Assembly: GCA_013821265.1 (NCBI GenBank)
Contig: JACDHD010000015.1
Coordinates: 1-41,148 of the forward strand
Direction of reading: 5' to 3'
Source of the DNA: Parachlamydiaceae bacterium
GTDB taxonomy: Bacteria > Chlamydiota > Chlamydiia > Chlamydiales > Parachlamydiaceae
Length of the DNA stretch: 41,148 nt
Below the pieces are notes generated by a model. It was not told the origin of the DNA and ran no database searches. It saw nothing but the letters and a program-made list of their open reading frames with translations. The translations under genes and the position numbers were made by a program. Shown in pieces: positions 1 to 8,270 of this stretch (position 1 is its first letter; the number at the start of each line of letters is the position of its first letter).

Positions 1-213
1 GTTATCTTGTTGTGCGGTAACCATTTTCCGATTAGCCAACCCATCCTGGCTGGTCGTTTTTTTTACCAGACCGAGACGGTCTGGCTACCTTCTTTTTTTT
101 GCAGGGCGGGACGCCCTGGTTACTTTCAGGCCGAGGACGGCCTGGTTTAGGAATCGGGCACGGGCACGCTCACGGGCACGGGCACGAAAAAAAGAGAGCA
201 GTGGATTCTGTGG
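1..213. repeat. Intergenic stack of GC-rich hairpins plus a solo GGGCAC arm
   Basis: No gene is seen here. The stretch holds short hairpins in series: a CCAGACC/GGTCTGG stem at 66-84, a CAGGGCG/CGCCCTG stem at 102-118 and an AGGCCG/CGGCCT stem at 128-143, with T-runs between them. Positions 100-148 are nearly identical to 14445-14493. Positions 155-186 are one long arm of the GGGCAC hexamer element (see the entry at 19122), here without its partner arm. The block lies just downstream of the minus-strand algH gene, so the hairpins could end that transcript; this is inference. Confidence 0.7.
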
Positions 214-774
214 CTAGTTGACTGTGAGGTCCTCAGGGATCATTGACAGCGTCGCATACTTACCACCCATCTCACGCAATAATGTGGTCCACATCTTATC
301 AGGAGGCGTATAAAACACCGTTTTAGCTGTCGCTGGGTGAATAAACCATCCCCCATCGAGAAATTCGCGCTCTAACTGCCCTGCACCCCATCCTGCATAC
401 CCAAAGCAAAGATGAACTGCTGGTCCTTGCGTATCTGACAACGCATCTTGCAAAAACTGCAAGTCGCCACCAAGAAACACGTTGTCGCATATTTCTAGAG
501 TCTGTTGTGGCAATTTATTGCTGGTATGCAACAGCATCATTTGGTTTGTTTGCACTGGGCCTCCAGCACGAATATCGACATGTGGATTGGCCAAATTGTG
601 CACATTAATAATCTCTTCTGGCAATTCAAGATCTAAACTCTTATTAATAACGAGTCCAAAAGAGCCATTCGGATTATGCTCGCACACTAAAATGACGGCG
701 CGAAAAAACAACCCAAGTTCAACATCTGGAGTCGCTATAAGCAAGGTACCTTTTTGAATTTGGGAATAAACCAT
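214..774 (-). CDS. algH: YqgE/AlgH family protein (UPF0301)
   Basis: A 186-residue protein of the UPF0301/AlgH family, about the usual family length. Visible family signatures are an N-terminal G-x-LLIATP segment, the block [15 protein letters not shown] near residues 31-45, a GGPV at about 71 and [11 protein letters not shown] near 125-135. The family's biochemical role is not settled; AlgH was named from alginate regulation in Pseudomonas. The ATG follows a GAGGA ribosome site that overlaps the end of mlaD, 6 bases away, so it is very likely the last gene of the mlaEFD operon. Whether it has anything to do with lipid transport cannot be told from the sequence. Confidence 0.9.
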   Translation of the reverse strand: MVYSQIQKGTLLIATPDVELGLFFRAVILVCEHNPNGSFGLVINKSLDLELPEEIINVHNLANPHVDIRAGGPVQTNQMMLLHTSNKLPQQTLEICDNVFLGGDLQFLQDALSDTQGPAVHLCFGYAGWGAGQLEREFLDGGWFIHPATAKTVFYTPPDKMWTTLLREMGGKYATLSMIPEDLTVN

Positions 775-780
775 ACGTCC

Positions 781-1992
781 TCAATTACAGCAGGGTGATA
801 ATTCCGTGTCGTGCACTTGAATATCCACCACTTGTTGATTATACATCTGTAGAGACTCTTCCATATCTCCAACACGTCGTAGTAGCTCTGCAAACACTTT
901 TGTGAAGTTTTCATCTTCAATCAACGAGTAGCAGGTGTTGTAAGGCCACGACGACTCTGTTCTTTCTAATACCATAGAGACTCGTGAAAGGGAAGTGGTT
1001 ATTTGATCTATTTCATCATTAAAGTAATTGCGGAATTCCTGCGGTGTCGACAGCTTTGACAACATATTCATGCGACGTGCTCGTAACCGCTGCCAGCCTT
1101 TGTCATTTTGGAACATCAAGCCATAATGGTTAACGTCATCAGCTATAATCTCAGCTTTATTCAACAACGACTTTAAATTGAGATAAATGTCTTCATCTTT
1201 TAACAATTTTCCAAAGCTGCCTTCCCCTTTTCTAACATTTCCAGCAACAATGTGCATGTGTTCTGTCGCATGCTGAAAATTTTCCAAAGAGACATCTAAT
1301 TTATCCCAAGAAGTAGGCAAGCGACGCGCAAACTCTTGAGTCACTTGATGCACATTGTCGATAATATTTGAAAGCTCTTCCGGCCGATTTATTGCTGTCG
1401 TAATATCGTCCAAGTTTTTAGCGACGTTTCCAAGGTATTTCACCAATTCTTCTTTTTTGACATCTTCCAATGTCTCTGTAATATGGTCTAAAGCGGTACC
1501 AAATTTCACAGCTAACGTTTTAAATTGTCTAATTGCTTCTTCAACAGAACCTGTTTCTACTGCATATAGAATCTTACCTTTCTTTACCAAAAGCGGTTCT
1601 TGCCCTGGCTTAGCTGCATAAGGCATAATGGCGATAGAACGTTCTCCCAATAACCCTGCAGTATGCAGCGCAAATTCATCTACGTCGAAAACCTTCACTT
1701 TCGAATCAATAAGCAATTCCAGTTCATACACATAAATATGACCATCCTCATCCTCAATAGTCGGCTCGCGACCTGGGTTTAGACTTCTAATTTCCACAAC
1801 TTCCCCTACAGGCTTACCTGCAAAGGTAACTTGCGTTCCAACGTTAACTTTGTCGATGTTGCGAAAACGCACAAGCAATTTCTGGCCCTCATCCCCTACG
1901 GTAGGGTGCAAAAAAAGCAAAATAAATACGACTATCGCTAATGCGGTTAAAACAAAAATTCCAATAATTACATTTTTAAATTGATCTGCCAT
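781..1992 (-). CDS. mlaD: MlaD-like MCE-domain lipid-binding protein
   Basis: The substrate-binding subunit of a phospholipid ABC transporter of the Mla type. It has an N-terminal membrane helix (about residues 8-30), then one MCE domain beginning near VRFRNIDKVNVG and including the AGKPVGEV turn, then a long helical C-terminal region. In characterised systems MlaD forms a hexameric ring on the periplasmic face of MlaFE and passes lipid between membranes. I chose the ATG at 1992 rather than the GTG at 2001, because it gives a clean MADQ start with GGTGAG upstream. The mlaF stop codon lies a few bases before it, so the two are translationally close. The tail ends in a Cys pair and is longer than E. 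coli MlaD. Confidence 0.88.
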   Translation of the reverse strand: MADQFKNVIIGIFVLTALAIVVFILLFLHPTVGDEGQKLLVRFRNIDKVNVGTQVTFAGKPVGEVVEIRSLNPGREPTIEDEDGHIYVYELELLIDSKVKVFDVDEFALHTAGLLGERSIAIMPYAAKPGQEPLLVKKGKILYAVETGSVEEAIRQFKTLAVKFGTALDHITETLEDVKKEELVKYLGNVAKNLDDITTAINRPEELSNIIDNVHQVTQEFARRLPTSWDKLDVSLENFQHATEHMHIVAGNVRKGEGSFGKLLKDEDIYLNLKSLLNKAEIIADDVNHYGLMFQNDKGWQRLRARRMNMLSKLSTPQEFRNYFNDEIDQITTSLSRVSMVLERTESSWPYNTCYSLIEDENFTKVFAELLRRVGDMEESLQMYNQQVVDIQVHDTELSPCCN

Positions 1993-1997
1993 GGGTC

Positions 1998-2792
1998 TCA
2001 CCGATGAAAGTTTATCGTTGCATTATCTAAGAATAGCTTAATATTTGGATCATCTATATCAAAAAACTTATCTTTCAGCGCTACATGCGCAATTTTCCCA
2101 TCATCGTGAAACGCCAAACGATCTCCCACTTCGATAGCAGAGCGTATGTCATGTGTCACAACAATAGTTGTCGTGTTAAGCTCTTTTTTTGTAGAGTTGA
2201 TGAGGTCGTTAATCTGCATAGCCGTAATAGGATCTAATCCAGTTGTAGGTTCATCGTAAAGTAGAATCCTGGGTCTATACACAATCGCTCGTGCAAGCGC
2301 AGCACGTTTACGCATTCCTCCCGATAACTCTGAAGGCATTTTTTCCTGAACGCCTTCTAATCCCACCATCTCTAAAGCTTCATCTACACGCTTTTTAATC
2401 TCTTTTTCCGATAATTCGCTTTCGTGTTGGCGCAGATAAAAGGCTGTGTTTTCTCCCACATTCATGGAGTCAAATAGAGCAGAGCCTTGAAACAACATTC
2501 CAATCTTATCCTTAGCACGTGCTCTTTTACTCTGTGACCATGCCGCTAAACGTTCTCCAAAAATCTCCACATAACCGCGATCGGGCTTATCAATCCCTAT
2601 AATCTGCTTCAATAAAACGCTTTTACCTACTCCTGAACGTCCCAAGATAACTAGTGTCTCCCCTTCAAAAACCTCCAGGGTTAGTCCCTTAAGCACTTGA
2701 AGGGATCCAAAAGCCTTCCACAGATCATGCACATTAATAATAATCTTTCCATTCCCTTGAGAATGTGCTGCTTGTTCTGAATCTGCTACCAT
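1998..2792 (-). CDS. mlaF: MlaF-like phospholipid ABC transporter ATPase
   Basis: Cytoplasmic ATPase of the Mla lipid transporter, about 264 residues. Walker A GRSGVGKS lies at about 51-58, the signature LSGGM at 156-160, Walker B ILLYDEP with Glu181, and the H-loop His at about 214. It would power movement of lipids by MlaE and MlaD across the periplasm. The start is set at the ATG at 2792: an AGGAG site lies nine bases upstream, whereas the GTG at 2801 has no room for one. The ATG overlaps the mlaE stop in ATGGTAG, which indicates coupled translation. No MlaA, MlaB or MlaC gene is nearby. Confidence 0.92.
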   Translation of the reverse strand: MVADSEQAAHSQGNGKIIINVHDLWKAFGSLQVLKGLTLEVFEGETLVILGRSGVGKSVLLKQIIGIDKPDRGYVEIFGERLAAWSQSKRARAKDKIGMLFQGSALFDSMNVGENTAFYLRQHESELSEKEIKKRVDEALEMVGLEGVQEKMPSELSGGMRKRAALARAIVYRPRILLYDEPTTGLDPITAMQINDLINSTKKELNTTTIVVTHDIRSAIEVGDRLAFHDDGKIAHVALKDKFFDIDDPNIKLFLDNATINFHR

Positions 2793-3589
2793 CCAAACCA
2801 CTCCTGCAGCTGCTCATAAGAGTTGTTTAACCCTATTGTCAATAGAAAATTGCCAATCAAAATGACTGCATAGCATACAACCACGCTGTTTGTCGTGGCA
2901 CGACCAACACCAGCGGCTCCGCCGGATGTTGTCATTCCTCGATAACAGGAAATGGTGATAATTATAACGCCAAAAACAAAACCTTTGACTAACCCACTCA
3001 TCACATCAAACGTCGTAATGTGCTCAGGAAGAGGATCCAAAAATGAATTGGAGGGTAAGCCATAGTAGTGCACAGCAATCATATACCCACCCATGATCCC
3101 CATCAGACAACTAAAGATGGTAAGTAAAGGAAGCATCGTAATCCCAGCAATAAACCGTGGAGCAACTAAATAACGCAAGGGATTCACTGCCATCGATTGT
3201 AACGCATCGATCTGTTCGGTTACGCGCATGGTTCCTAATTCTGCACATATTGCCGCTCCAACGCGTCCTGTGACCATAAAAGCTGTCAGCACGGGACCGA
3301 GTTCAACAAGCATAGCCTTAGTTACCATGAGGCCTGTAGCGCTAGCCAAACCTTTGTCGGAAAGTTGAAAAAAGGATTGAGCAGCTAACACCATTCCTGT
3401 GCAGAAGCCGGTGACAGCCACAACTGGCAAGGAGCCTACGCCAATTTCATACATTTGATCGCGTATAAGCGGCCAGGAAGGGGGTCGTTTGATGGTAACC
3501 CAGATGACAGATAGGATAAGCGTAAAATAGCTTCCTATGGTAGCAAGAATCTGAAATGTGTTTTCTGCTTTAGCAGGAGGAGTTGGCAT
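2786..3589 (-). CDS. mlaE: MlaE-like phospholipid transporter permease
   Basis: A 267-residue integral membrane permease of the MlaE/DUF140 family. The family core is seen around residues 100-150: ELGPVLTAFMVTGRVGA, then AELGTMRVTEQIDAL and AVNPLRYLVAPR. Several hydrophobic spans follow, consistent with the five or six helices of MlaE. It forms the inner-membrane channel for the MlaF ATPase and MlaD ring. It is the first gene of a four-gene minus-strand run (mlaE, mlaF, mlaD, algH) with overlaps or gaps under ten bases. The upstream 70 bases separate it from the next minus-strand gene and are the likely promoter region. Confidence 0.92.
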   Translation of the reverse strand: MPTPPAKAENTFQILATIGSYFTLILSVIWVTIKRPPSWPLIRDQMYEIGVGSLPVVAVTGFCTGMVLAAQSFFQLSDKGLASATGLMVTKAMLVELGPVLTAFMVTGRVGAAICAELGTMRVTEQIDALQSMAVNPLRYLVAPRFIAGITMLPLLTIFSCLMGIMGGYMIAVHYYGLPSNSFLDPLPEHITTFDVMSGLVKGFVFGVIIITISCYRGMTTSGGAAGVGRATTNSVVVCYAVILIGNFLLTIGLNNSYEQLQEWFGW

Positions 3590-3658
3590 AACCGGTATAT
3601 AGTAAAATTTTCCACATTCTAGGAAAACCCCTATTCCAGGTCAAAGACAAAATGAACT

Positions 3659-4237
3659 TTATTCCTCTTGAGGTTTAGAAAATTGCAGGCGTTCAATTAC
3701 TAGCTGCAATGGAGGAGACCTTTCGGGCATTAGAAGAGGTCCCTCAATCATTGCCACTTGAGAACCCGCTTCCCCTTCCAATAATTCCTCTCTTAGATGG
3801 GGAGGTAACGTGCGGGAGCCGGTATTATATTGAATCACATATTGCGAGGGACTAGGCATAACGGGTCCAATGAGTTGGAAGAGTGTTCCATCCCCTATTG
3901 AAACCAATGTCACCGTACGATCATCGTGTCTAACGGTTCCACGCACTTTAATTTGAATGTTATTGATGGCCAACCCAATCATTGACATGGCAGTATTGAT
4001 GGGAGCGAAGGTAAAAATTTGATCTGGCTTCCAGGTCAAAATTGCTTGTCCAGCACCTTGGTCAATTTGGACATTGGAAACACCTTTGATGAGATAGAAT
4101 TGTTTAGCAAGTCCTTGCACACACAACTCCTTGCACGCCATGGCTGTCCACTTGATGGTTACCTTTTGGACTTCTGCCTGAAGAACAAACTGGCAACATA
4201 GGCTCAAAAGCAAAGACACAGTAAACTTTTTTAACAT
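3659..4237 (-). CDS. Exported protein with an HMA-like N-terminal domain, function unknown
   Basis: A 192-residue protein with a signal peptide (LLLSLCCQFVLQA, cleavage near residue 21). Residues about 25-75 resemble the beta-alpha-beta layout of a heavy-metal-associated fold: VTIKWTAMACKELCVQGLAK, then KGVSNVQIDQGAGQAILTWK. The usual metal-binding CxxC is replaced by C-x3-C, so metal binding is unproven. The C-terminal part (about 110-190) is beta-rich and not recognised. The mlaE operon starts about 70 bases downstream on the same strand. A GGGCAC repeat element lies just upstream of the start, so expression probably depends on sequence within or beside that element. Confidence 0.65.
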   Translation of the reverse strand: MLKKFTVSLLLSLCCQFVLQAEVQKVTIKWTAMACKELCVQGLAKQFYLIKGVSNVQIDQGAGQAILTWKPDQIFTFAPINTAMSMIGLAINNIQIKVRGTVRHDDRTVTLVSIGDGTLFQLIGPVMPSPSQYVIQYNTGSRTLPPHLREELLEGEAGSQVAMIEGPLLMPERSPPLQLVIERLQFSKPQEE

Positions 4238-4299
4238 GAGTCCTCTCTAAATTTTTACATCGTACCGAAAAACAACGTAAGCCTCTAACCACTGCCCTT

Positions 4300-4419
4300 C
4301 CGTGCCCGTGCCCGTGAGCGTGCCCGTGCCCGATGCGCTAAAGACAACGCACAAGAGTTGTTTCTTTATTCCTCCCCCTTATCCCTCATTTATTATTTAG
4401 GAATCGGGCACGGGCACGG
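4300..4419. repeat. GGGCAC hexamer inverted-repeat element, copy 2
   Basis: A roughly 120-base element between two minus-strand genes. The left arm (4300-4332) is a run of GTGCCC units interrupted by one GTGAGC unit. The right arm (4405-4419) is the shorter inverted match. The interior of about 70 bases is AT-rich and differs from the other copies. The same design occurs at 155, 19170, 21856 and 35240. It could fold into a long hairpin in RNA. It is not a CRISPR: units are 6 bases and there are no unique spacers. Confidence 0.85.
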
Positions 4420-4439
4420 ATAAGGACGAAACTTACAAT

Positions 4440-5012
4440 CTACCCTTTGTTGTTATCGCGATCCTTATCGTCTTCCTCATCGTCATCATCATCATCATCG
4501 GGATCAGTTTGCGTCGCGTTTGGAGCTGTATTTGTTGATTGTGTTTGCTGAGATTGATGCTGCTGCATGCAACGAGCAAACCGTTGTGCTTTCTGTTGTT
4601 GGATATCATCCAACATTCCTTTGATCTGCTTATCATCAGAAATACCATTTGCTTTCATCACAGAAGCAAAGCTCTCATAACGGGTTTCGTGGAAAATTTT
4701 CGAAGCTGCTTGACGCTGTTGCGGATCCCTTAATGGATTTGGATTCATTTTAGACGCTTTCTCTTCCACTTGCTTAATGATCTCTTTATCGCGAGCAGCG
4801 AGTGCTTTTACAATTGTATCCCATTTGTCTTTAGGCACACTAAAGTTAGCTAAAGTCTCTTTAACAAATGGCTCTGGAAAATGTGCTAAAAGTATTTCTT
4901 GAGAACATTCATCCACTTCTGTCCCAGCAGCGCTTACCTCAGCCGGTAGTAAGCAGGCTCCTAATCCCATAATCAAACTAATCATCTGTTTCTTTAACGT
5001 TTCCGTATCCAC
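4440..5012 (-). CDS. Exported protein with acidic Asp/Glu tail, function unknown
   Basis: About 190 residues. I start it at the GTG at 5012, because AAAGGAG lies at ideal distance before it and the product then opens with a normal signal peptide (MISLIMGLGACLLPAEVSA). A TTG at 5081 would add an unlikely leader. The mature part is charged and helical (DKWDTIVKALAARDKEIIK and similar), followed by a Gln-rich stretch near QQKAQRFARCMQQHQSQQTQ and an Asp/Glu run at the very end encoded by GAT/GAC repeats. Two Cys residues may pair. No family is recognised. The next gene upstream, also exported, is on the same strand about 100 bases away. Confidence 0.7.
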   Translation of the reverse strand: MDTETLKKQMISLIMGLGACLLPAEVSAAGTEVDECSQEILLAHFPEPFVKETLANFSVPKDKWDTIVKALAARDKEIIKQVEEKASKMNPNPLRDPQQRQAASKIFHETRYESFASVMKANGISDDKQIKGMLDDIQQQKAQRFARCMQQHQSQQTQSTNTAPNATQTDPDDDDDDDEEDDKDRDNNKG

Positions 5013-5102
5013 TATGTTCTCCTTTGGTACGATAAGACGAGACAAAGTATCTGTTTTATCAGCAGAGGACTTGCCTGTCAATCAGATTCACACTCTCTCT
5101 CT

Positions 5103-5118
5103 AGAGGCAATTGCCTCT
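5103..5118. repeat. Perfect 16-base palindrome AGAGGCAATTGCCTCT, copy 1
   Basis: A perfect 16-base palindrome directly after the TAA stop of the minus-strand gene at 5119. The same 16 bases occur at 28153-28168. It can form a six-base stem with an AATT loop but has no T-run after it, so it is not a classic terminator. Confidence 0.8.
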
Positions 5119-5568
5119 TTATTTTCCTAATTTAGTTGTCCCCAAGCATGCTTTAATACGCTCTCTCTGCTGCTGCTCAATATAAGCAAACATCTCTTCT
5201 ATATCGCTCTGATTGGTGATATTGCTTTCGTTAAGCACTTGGGTAAACATCTCTAGCAAAATTTGTCGTAACAATTCTCCTGCAGCAATAGGTTGAAAGG
5301 GATTCTCCAAGGGGCTACTATACCCCCTCCGATTTGCTCGCTGTTTCAAAATTGTAGGAACATCTCGAACGCGATCCTGTAACTTACTATTGATCGGATC
5401 CCACTGGCTTTGAAAGATCTGATGCAAACTCAATGCCTGCGTCACCCATAACGGTTCAAAAAAGTGCACTTGCAAATCCCTAAAACATCCCCTATCATCT
5501 AACCAAGCATGTCCTTTACTCATTCCCATGAGACCCAAGCACACAAGTAGAATAGTCAGGTAACGCAT
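5119..5568 (-). CDS. Small exported protein, function unknown
   Basis: A 149-residue protein with a clear signal peptide (LTILLVCLGLMGMSKGHA, cleavage near residue 20). The mature protein is mostly helical and amphipathic, with LLRQILLEMFTQVLNES and EEMFAYIEQQQRERIKACLG near the C-terminus. Two Cys residues could form a disulfide. It diverges from folD, about 100 bases away. The gene ends on a palindrome. Chlamydia also has an uncharacterised gene beside folD, so this may be its counterpart, but I cannot check this by alignment. Confidence 0.65.
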   Translation of the reverse strand: MRYLTILLVCLGLMGMSKGHAWLDDRGCFRDLQVHFFEPLWVTQALSLHQIFQSQWDPINSKLQDRVRDVPTILKQRANRRGYSSPLENPFQPIAAGELLRQILLEMFTQVLNESNITNQSDIEEMFAYIEQQQRERIKACLGTTKLGK

Positions 5569-5670
5569 CGATTTGCCCCCTTCTCTTTTTCTTCTATATA
5601 TTTTAAATGGATTTTTTTTGAAAGATCACTCACACTTCATTCAACAAAGATTGCTTTTTTAGGATACCCC

Positions 5671-6552
5671 ATGATCATCGACTGCGCAGCCATCGCTGCA
5701 CAAATTCAACAGGAAATTCAGCAAAAAACACTTCAATTTAAAGAACGTAAGCCTTGTTTAGCTGTCATTTTGGTCGGAGAACACGCTCCTTCAAAAATCT
5801 ACGTAGGTCGCAAAACTCTAGCGTGTGCCAACGTAGGCTTCACCTCAATACGCAAAGAATTTTCCGAAGAGATGCAAGAAGAGGACCTAGTCAAAGAGAT
5901 ACAACAGTTAAACAATGATCCCGATGTAGATGGAATCTTACTTCAACTCCCCCTACCAGATCACATTGATCCTATCCACGTTCTGCGTCATATTGATCCA
6001 AACAAGGATGTGGACGGGCTACACCCCGTAAATGCCGGCAAACTACTTATTGGCGACACCTCTGGTTTCGTGCCATGTACTCCGTTAGGGATCAAGGAAA
6101 TTCTCATGCGCTCTTCCTACGAAGTCGCAGGCAAACATGTCGTCGTCATTGGACGAAGCAATTTGGTAGGCAAACCTGTTGCCGCATTACTCATGCAAAA
6201 TGCCCCCGGAGCTAATGCAACGGTCACCTTAGTTCACAGCAAAACGAAAAACATTAAAGACCTTTGCTTGCTAGCTGACGTCCTCATTGTGGCCATTGGA
6301 AAGGCTAAATTTGTCACGGCTGATATGGTTAAACCCAACGCATTTGTCATCGACGTCGGAATTAATAAAATTGATAACGCGACATTAAAACAAGGATATC
6401 AAATCGTCGGTGATGTAGACTTCGACAGCGTTAAAGAAAGTTGTTATGCAATTACTCCAGTTCCTGGCGGAGTTGGCCCAATGACAATCGCAATGCTACT
6501 ATACAATACTTTGAAAAGTTACGAGAAACGAATGCTTCCTTACAAAAAATGA
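5671..6552 (+). CDS. folD: Bifunctional methylenetetrahydrofolate dehydrogenase/cyclohydrolase
   Basis: FolD interconverts methylene-, methenyl- and formyl-tetrahydrofolate in the cytoplasm, supplying one-carbon units for purines and formyl-methionine. It is 293 residues, the normal length. The active-site segment YVGRKTLACANVG carries the predicted catalytic Lys48. DGILLQLPLP (about 88-97), DVDGLHP (113-119) and PCTPLG are substrate-binding blocks. GRSNLVGKPVAALL is the dinucleotide-binding motif, and the C-terminal TPVPGGVGPMT is the family signature. The start ATG follows a TTAGGAT site. apbE begins 15 bases downstream on the same strand, so the two are probably co-transcribed, the same pairing as in Chlamydia. 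Confidence 0.96.
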   Translation: MIIDCAAIAAQIQQEIQQKTLQFKERKPCLAVILVGEHAPSKIYVGRKTLACANVGFTSIRKEFSEEMQEEDLVKEIQQLNNDPDVDGILLQLPLPDHIDPIHVLRHIDPNKDVDGLHPVNAGKLLIGDTSGFVPCTPLGIKEILMRSSYEVAGKHVVVIGRSNLVGKPVAALLMQNAPGANATVTLVHSKTKNIKDLCLLADVLIVAIGKAKFVTADMVKPNAFVIDVGINKIDNATLKQGYQIVGDVDFDSVKESCYAITPVPGGVGPMTIAMLLYNTLKSYEKRMLPYKK

Positions 6553-6567
6553 ACAACGATTTTCCTC

Positions 6568-7554
6568 ATGCACACACTTAGACTTTGCCTCTTTTTACTT
6601 CTTTTGTCAGGATGCCACACGCAATCTTCCACTCCCAACACCACCCTTTTCACTGCCAACGTCATGACGATCGACTACCGCATTGTCATCGGCGAAGCTC
6701 TTTCCGAAGAACAAAAAGAACTGGTCTCCTCTATCATCCAAAACACTTTTTCTGAAATCGATCGCATCTACAACAAGTGGAACCCCGACTCCGAACTCTC
6801 TCGCCTCAACCACCTTCCTGCAGGCAAAGTTGTTGCCCTCTCACCAGAGCTAGAACACTTTCTACTGTTAACAGAAAAATTTGTCTACATCAGCGGCTTT
6901 CGCTTTGATCCCACCATCGAACCAATTCAACAACTGTGGAAATCAAAATTAGCCCTTAATACAATCCCAACAGATGAAGAAATTCAAGCTCTACTACCCG
7001 CCATTGGCTGGCAACACATCCACATTCGCTCAGGCACATTCCAAAAGGATCATGATGCCACCCAAATAGATCTAGGAGCCATCGCCAAAGGATACGCTGT
7101 CGACCTACTAACCGAACGCCTCCAAGCCAATGGCTTCCCTAACGTCTTTGTCGAATGGGGCGGCGAAATTCGCACTCTAGGCTCCCACCCCGAAGGCAGA
7201 CCCTGGAACGTATACATCAGCCGACTCCAAGACTCCAACCCAGCCAACGCCCTCGCCTACCTAAGCCTCAAAAACCAAGCGATCGCCACCAGCGGCGACT
7301 ACCTCCAAAATTGGACCCTCAACTCCACTACCTACTTCCATATCTTCAACTCCACCACAGGCCACCCCCTAACCCGCCACCCCTCCCGCGTCTCCAGCGC
7401 CAGCGTCATCGCCCCAACCTGCATGGCCGCCGATGTCTTCGCCACCTCCGCCATGACCTTCCCCAACATCCACTCCGCAAAACAATGGGCCTCAGATATG
7501 GAAGAATTAATTCCCGATCTCAAATTTTATTTGTTCACAGACTCTTCTTTTTGA
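6568..7554 (+). CDS. apbE: FAD:protein FMN transferase (ApbE lipoprotein)
   Basis: A 328-residue ApbE-family flavin transferase, which attaches FMN to threonine in target proteins such as Na+-NQR subunits in the periplasm. The N-terminus is a lipoprotein signal with lipobox LLSGC (Cys16). Family blocks visible are FTANVMTIDY near residue 28, DLGAIAKGYAVD (about 168-179, the conserved G-A-x-x-KG segment), ATSGDY and the metal-site region DVFATSAMTF near the C-terminus. It follows folD closely. Base use shifts strongly along the gene: the 3' third is very C-rich on the coding strand (30 C to 3 G in 7321-7380), unlike folD. It ends directly at the stacked hairpins at 7555. Confidence 0.94.
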   Translation: MHTLRLCLFLLLLSGCHTQSSTPNTTLFTANVMTIDYRIVIGEALSEEQKELVSSIIQNTFSEIDRIYNKWNPDSELSRLNHLPAGKVVALSPELEHFLLLTEKFVYISGFRFDPTIEPIQQLWKSKLALNTIPTDEEIQALLPAIGWQHIHIRSGTFQKDHDATQIDLGAIAKGYAVDLLTERLQANGFPNVFVEWGGEIRTLGSHPEGRPWNVYISRLQDSNPANALAYLSLKNQAIATSGDYLQNWTLNSTTYFHIFNSTTGHPLTRHPSRVSSASVIAPTCMAADVFATSAMTFPNIHSAKQWASDMEELIPDLKFYLFTDSSF

Positions 7555-7878
7555 AAGGGGGCTCTGCCCCCTTTACCCCCGCAAAAGGGCCGTGGGCCCT
7601 CTTGACACCCTTTTTAGTGGGGTATTCGCAACACTGACATTTCCGCAGCAAACATTTTCGAATTCCGGCAACTGCGTTGCCTAAATTAATATTTACTTCG
7701 TAAACACAGTTTTTGGGATGCCTCTCTAAAAGGGAATCAATCTTCCAAGACCTTTTTACGCAGTAAATGAACAAAACCTCTCAAAAGATTCTGAAACATG
7801 AAAACCTTAGATAATAATTCTCCAATATGAGACCGATTGATTGCGAAGCAGTAGTTGAGAAACCAAAACGAAAGACTC

Positions 7879-7932
7879 GACTTCCGTAGCTTCATCACCC
7901 TCCTATCCCACAAACACAAACAAGATAAATAA
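7879..7932 (+). pseudogene. Duplicated scrap of the TPR gene 3' end
   Basis: Seventeen codons plus a TAA read DFRSFITLLSHKHKQDK, matching the last 17 residues of the TPR protein encoded at 8331-10412 (DFRSFITLLSHKHEQGK) at 15 of 17 positions. The copy is in the opposite orientation to that gene. Upstream of the match the frame is lost within about a dozen codons. It is therefore a leftover of a duplicated or former paralogous gene caught inside the inverted-repeat block. Confidence 0.75.
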
Positions 7933-8097
7933 AAGGTAAATGAAAGGATTCTATTCATTACCCAAAGGCACTTCCATTTCTTAACTCTAAAGGCTTGGGA
8001 GATTGATTCCCATTTAGAGTGGCATGCGAAAATGTCAATGTTGCGAATACCCCACTAAAAGGGTGTCAAGAGGGCCCACGGCCCTTTTGCAGGGTCA

Positions 8098-8270
8098 CCC
8101 CTGATTGCGATCTTATAATGGGGCAGATTCGAGTTCTTTTCCTCTAGGAGCTCGCAAAAATAAGGAGGTAATATTGTCTAATATTATCTCCTAATTTTCT
8201 CGCCGCAGGTGCGAGCTCCTAGAGAGAAAATAATCTCGAATATGCCCTATTAGAAGATCACAATCAGGGG
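8098..8270. repeat. 173-base near-perfect hairpin element (MITE-like), inserted in the repeat block
   Basis: Both ends read CCCCTGATTGNGATCTT in inverted orientation (8098-8114 and 8254-8270), and similarity runs almost to the centre, including CTAGGAGCTCGC on both sides. The whole unit can fold into one long hairpin. It interrupts the right arm of the 7553-8316 block, whose sequence resumes after 8270, so it arrived later. It has no coding capacity. Flanking target duplications are not clear. Confidence 0.8.

Noticed and set aside
155-186. Short regular repeats suggesting a CRISPR
   Set aside because: Units are 6 bases, tandem, with no spacers, and occur as inverted pairs at separate loci.
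2793-2801. GTG start for mlaF at 2801
   Set aside because: The AGGAG site would touch the start codon; the ATG at 2792 has proper spacing and overlaps the mlaE stop.
7155-7637. A 160-codon Arg/Pro-rich ORF overlapping apbE in another frame
   Set aside because: A by-product of the C-rich 3' end of apbE; apbE has full family motifs in its own frame.
7737-7958. A 73-codon minus-strand ORF inside the repeat block
   Set aside because: It is antisense to the duplicated TPR tail and has no ribosome site or family features.
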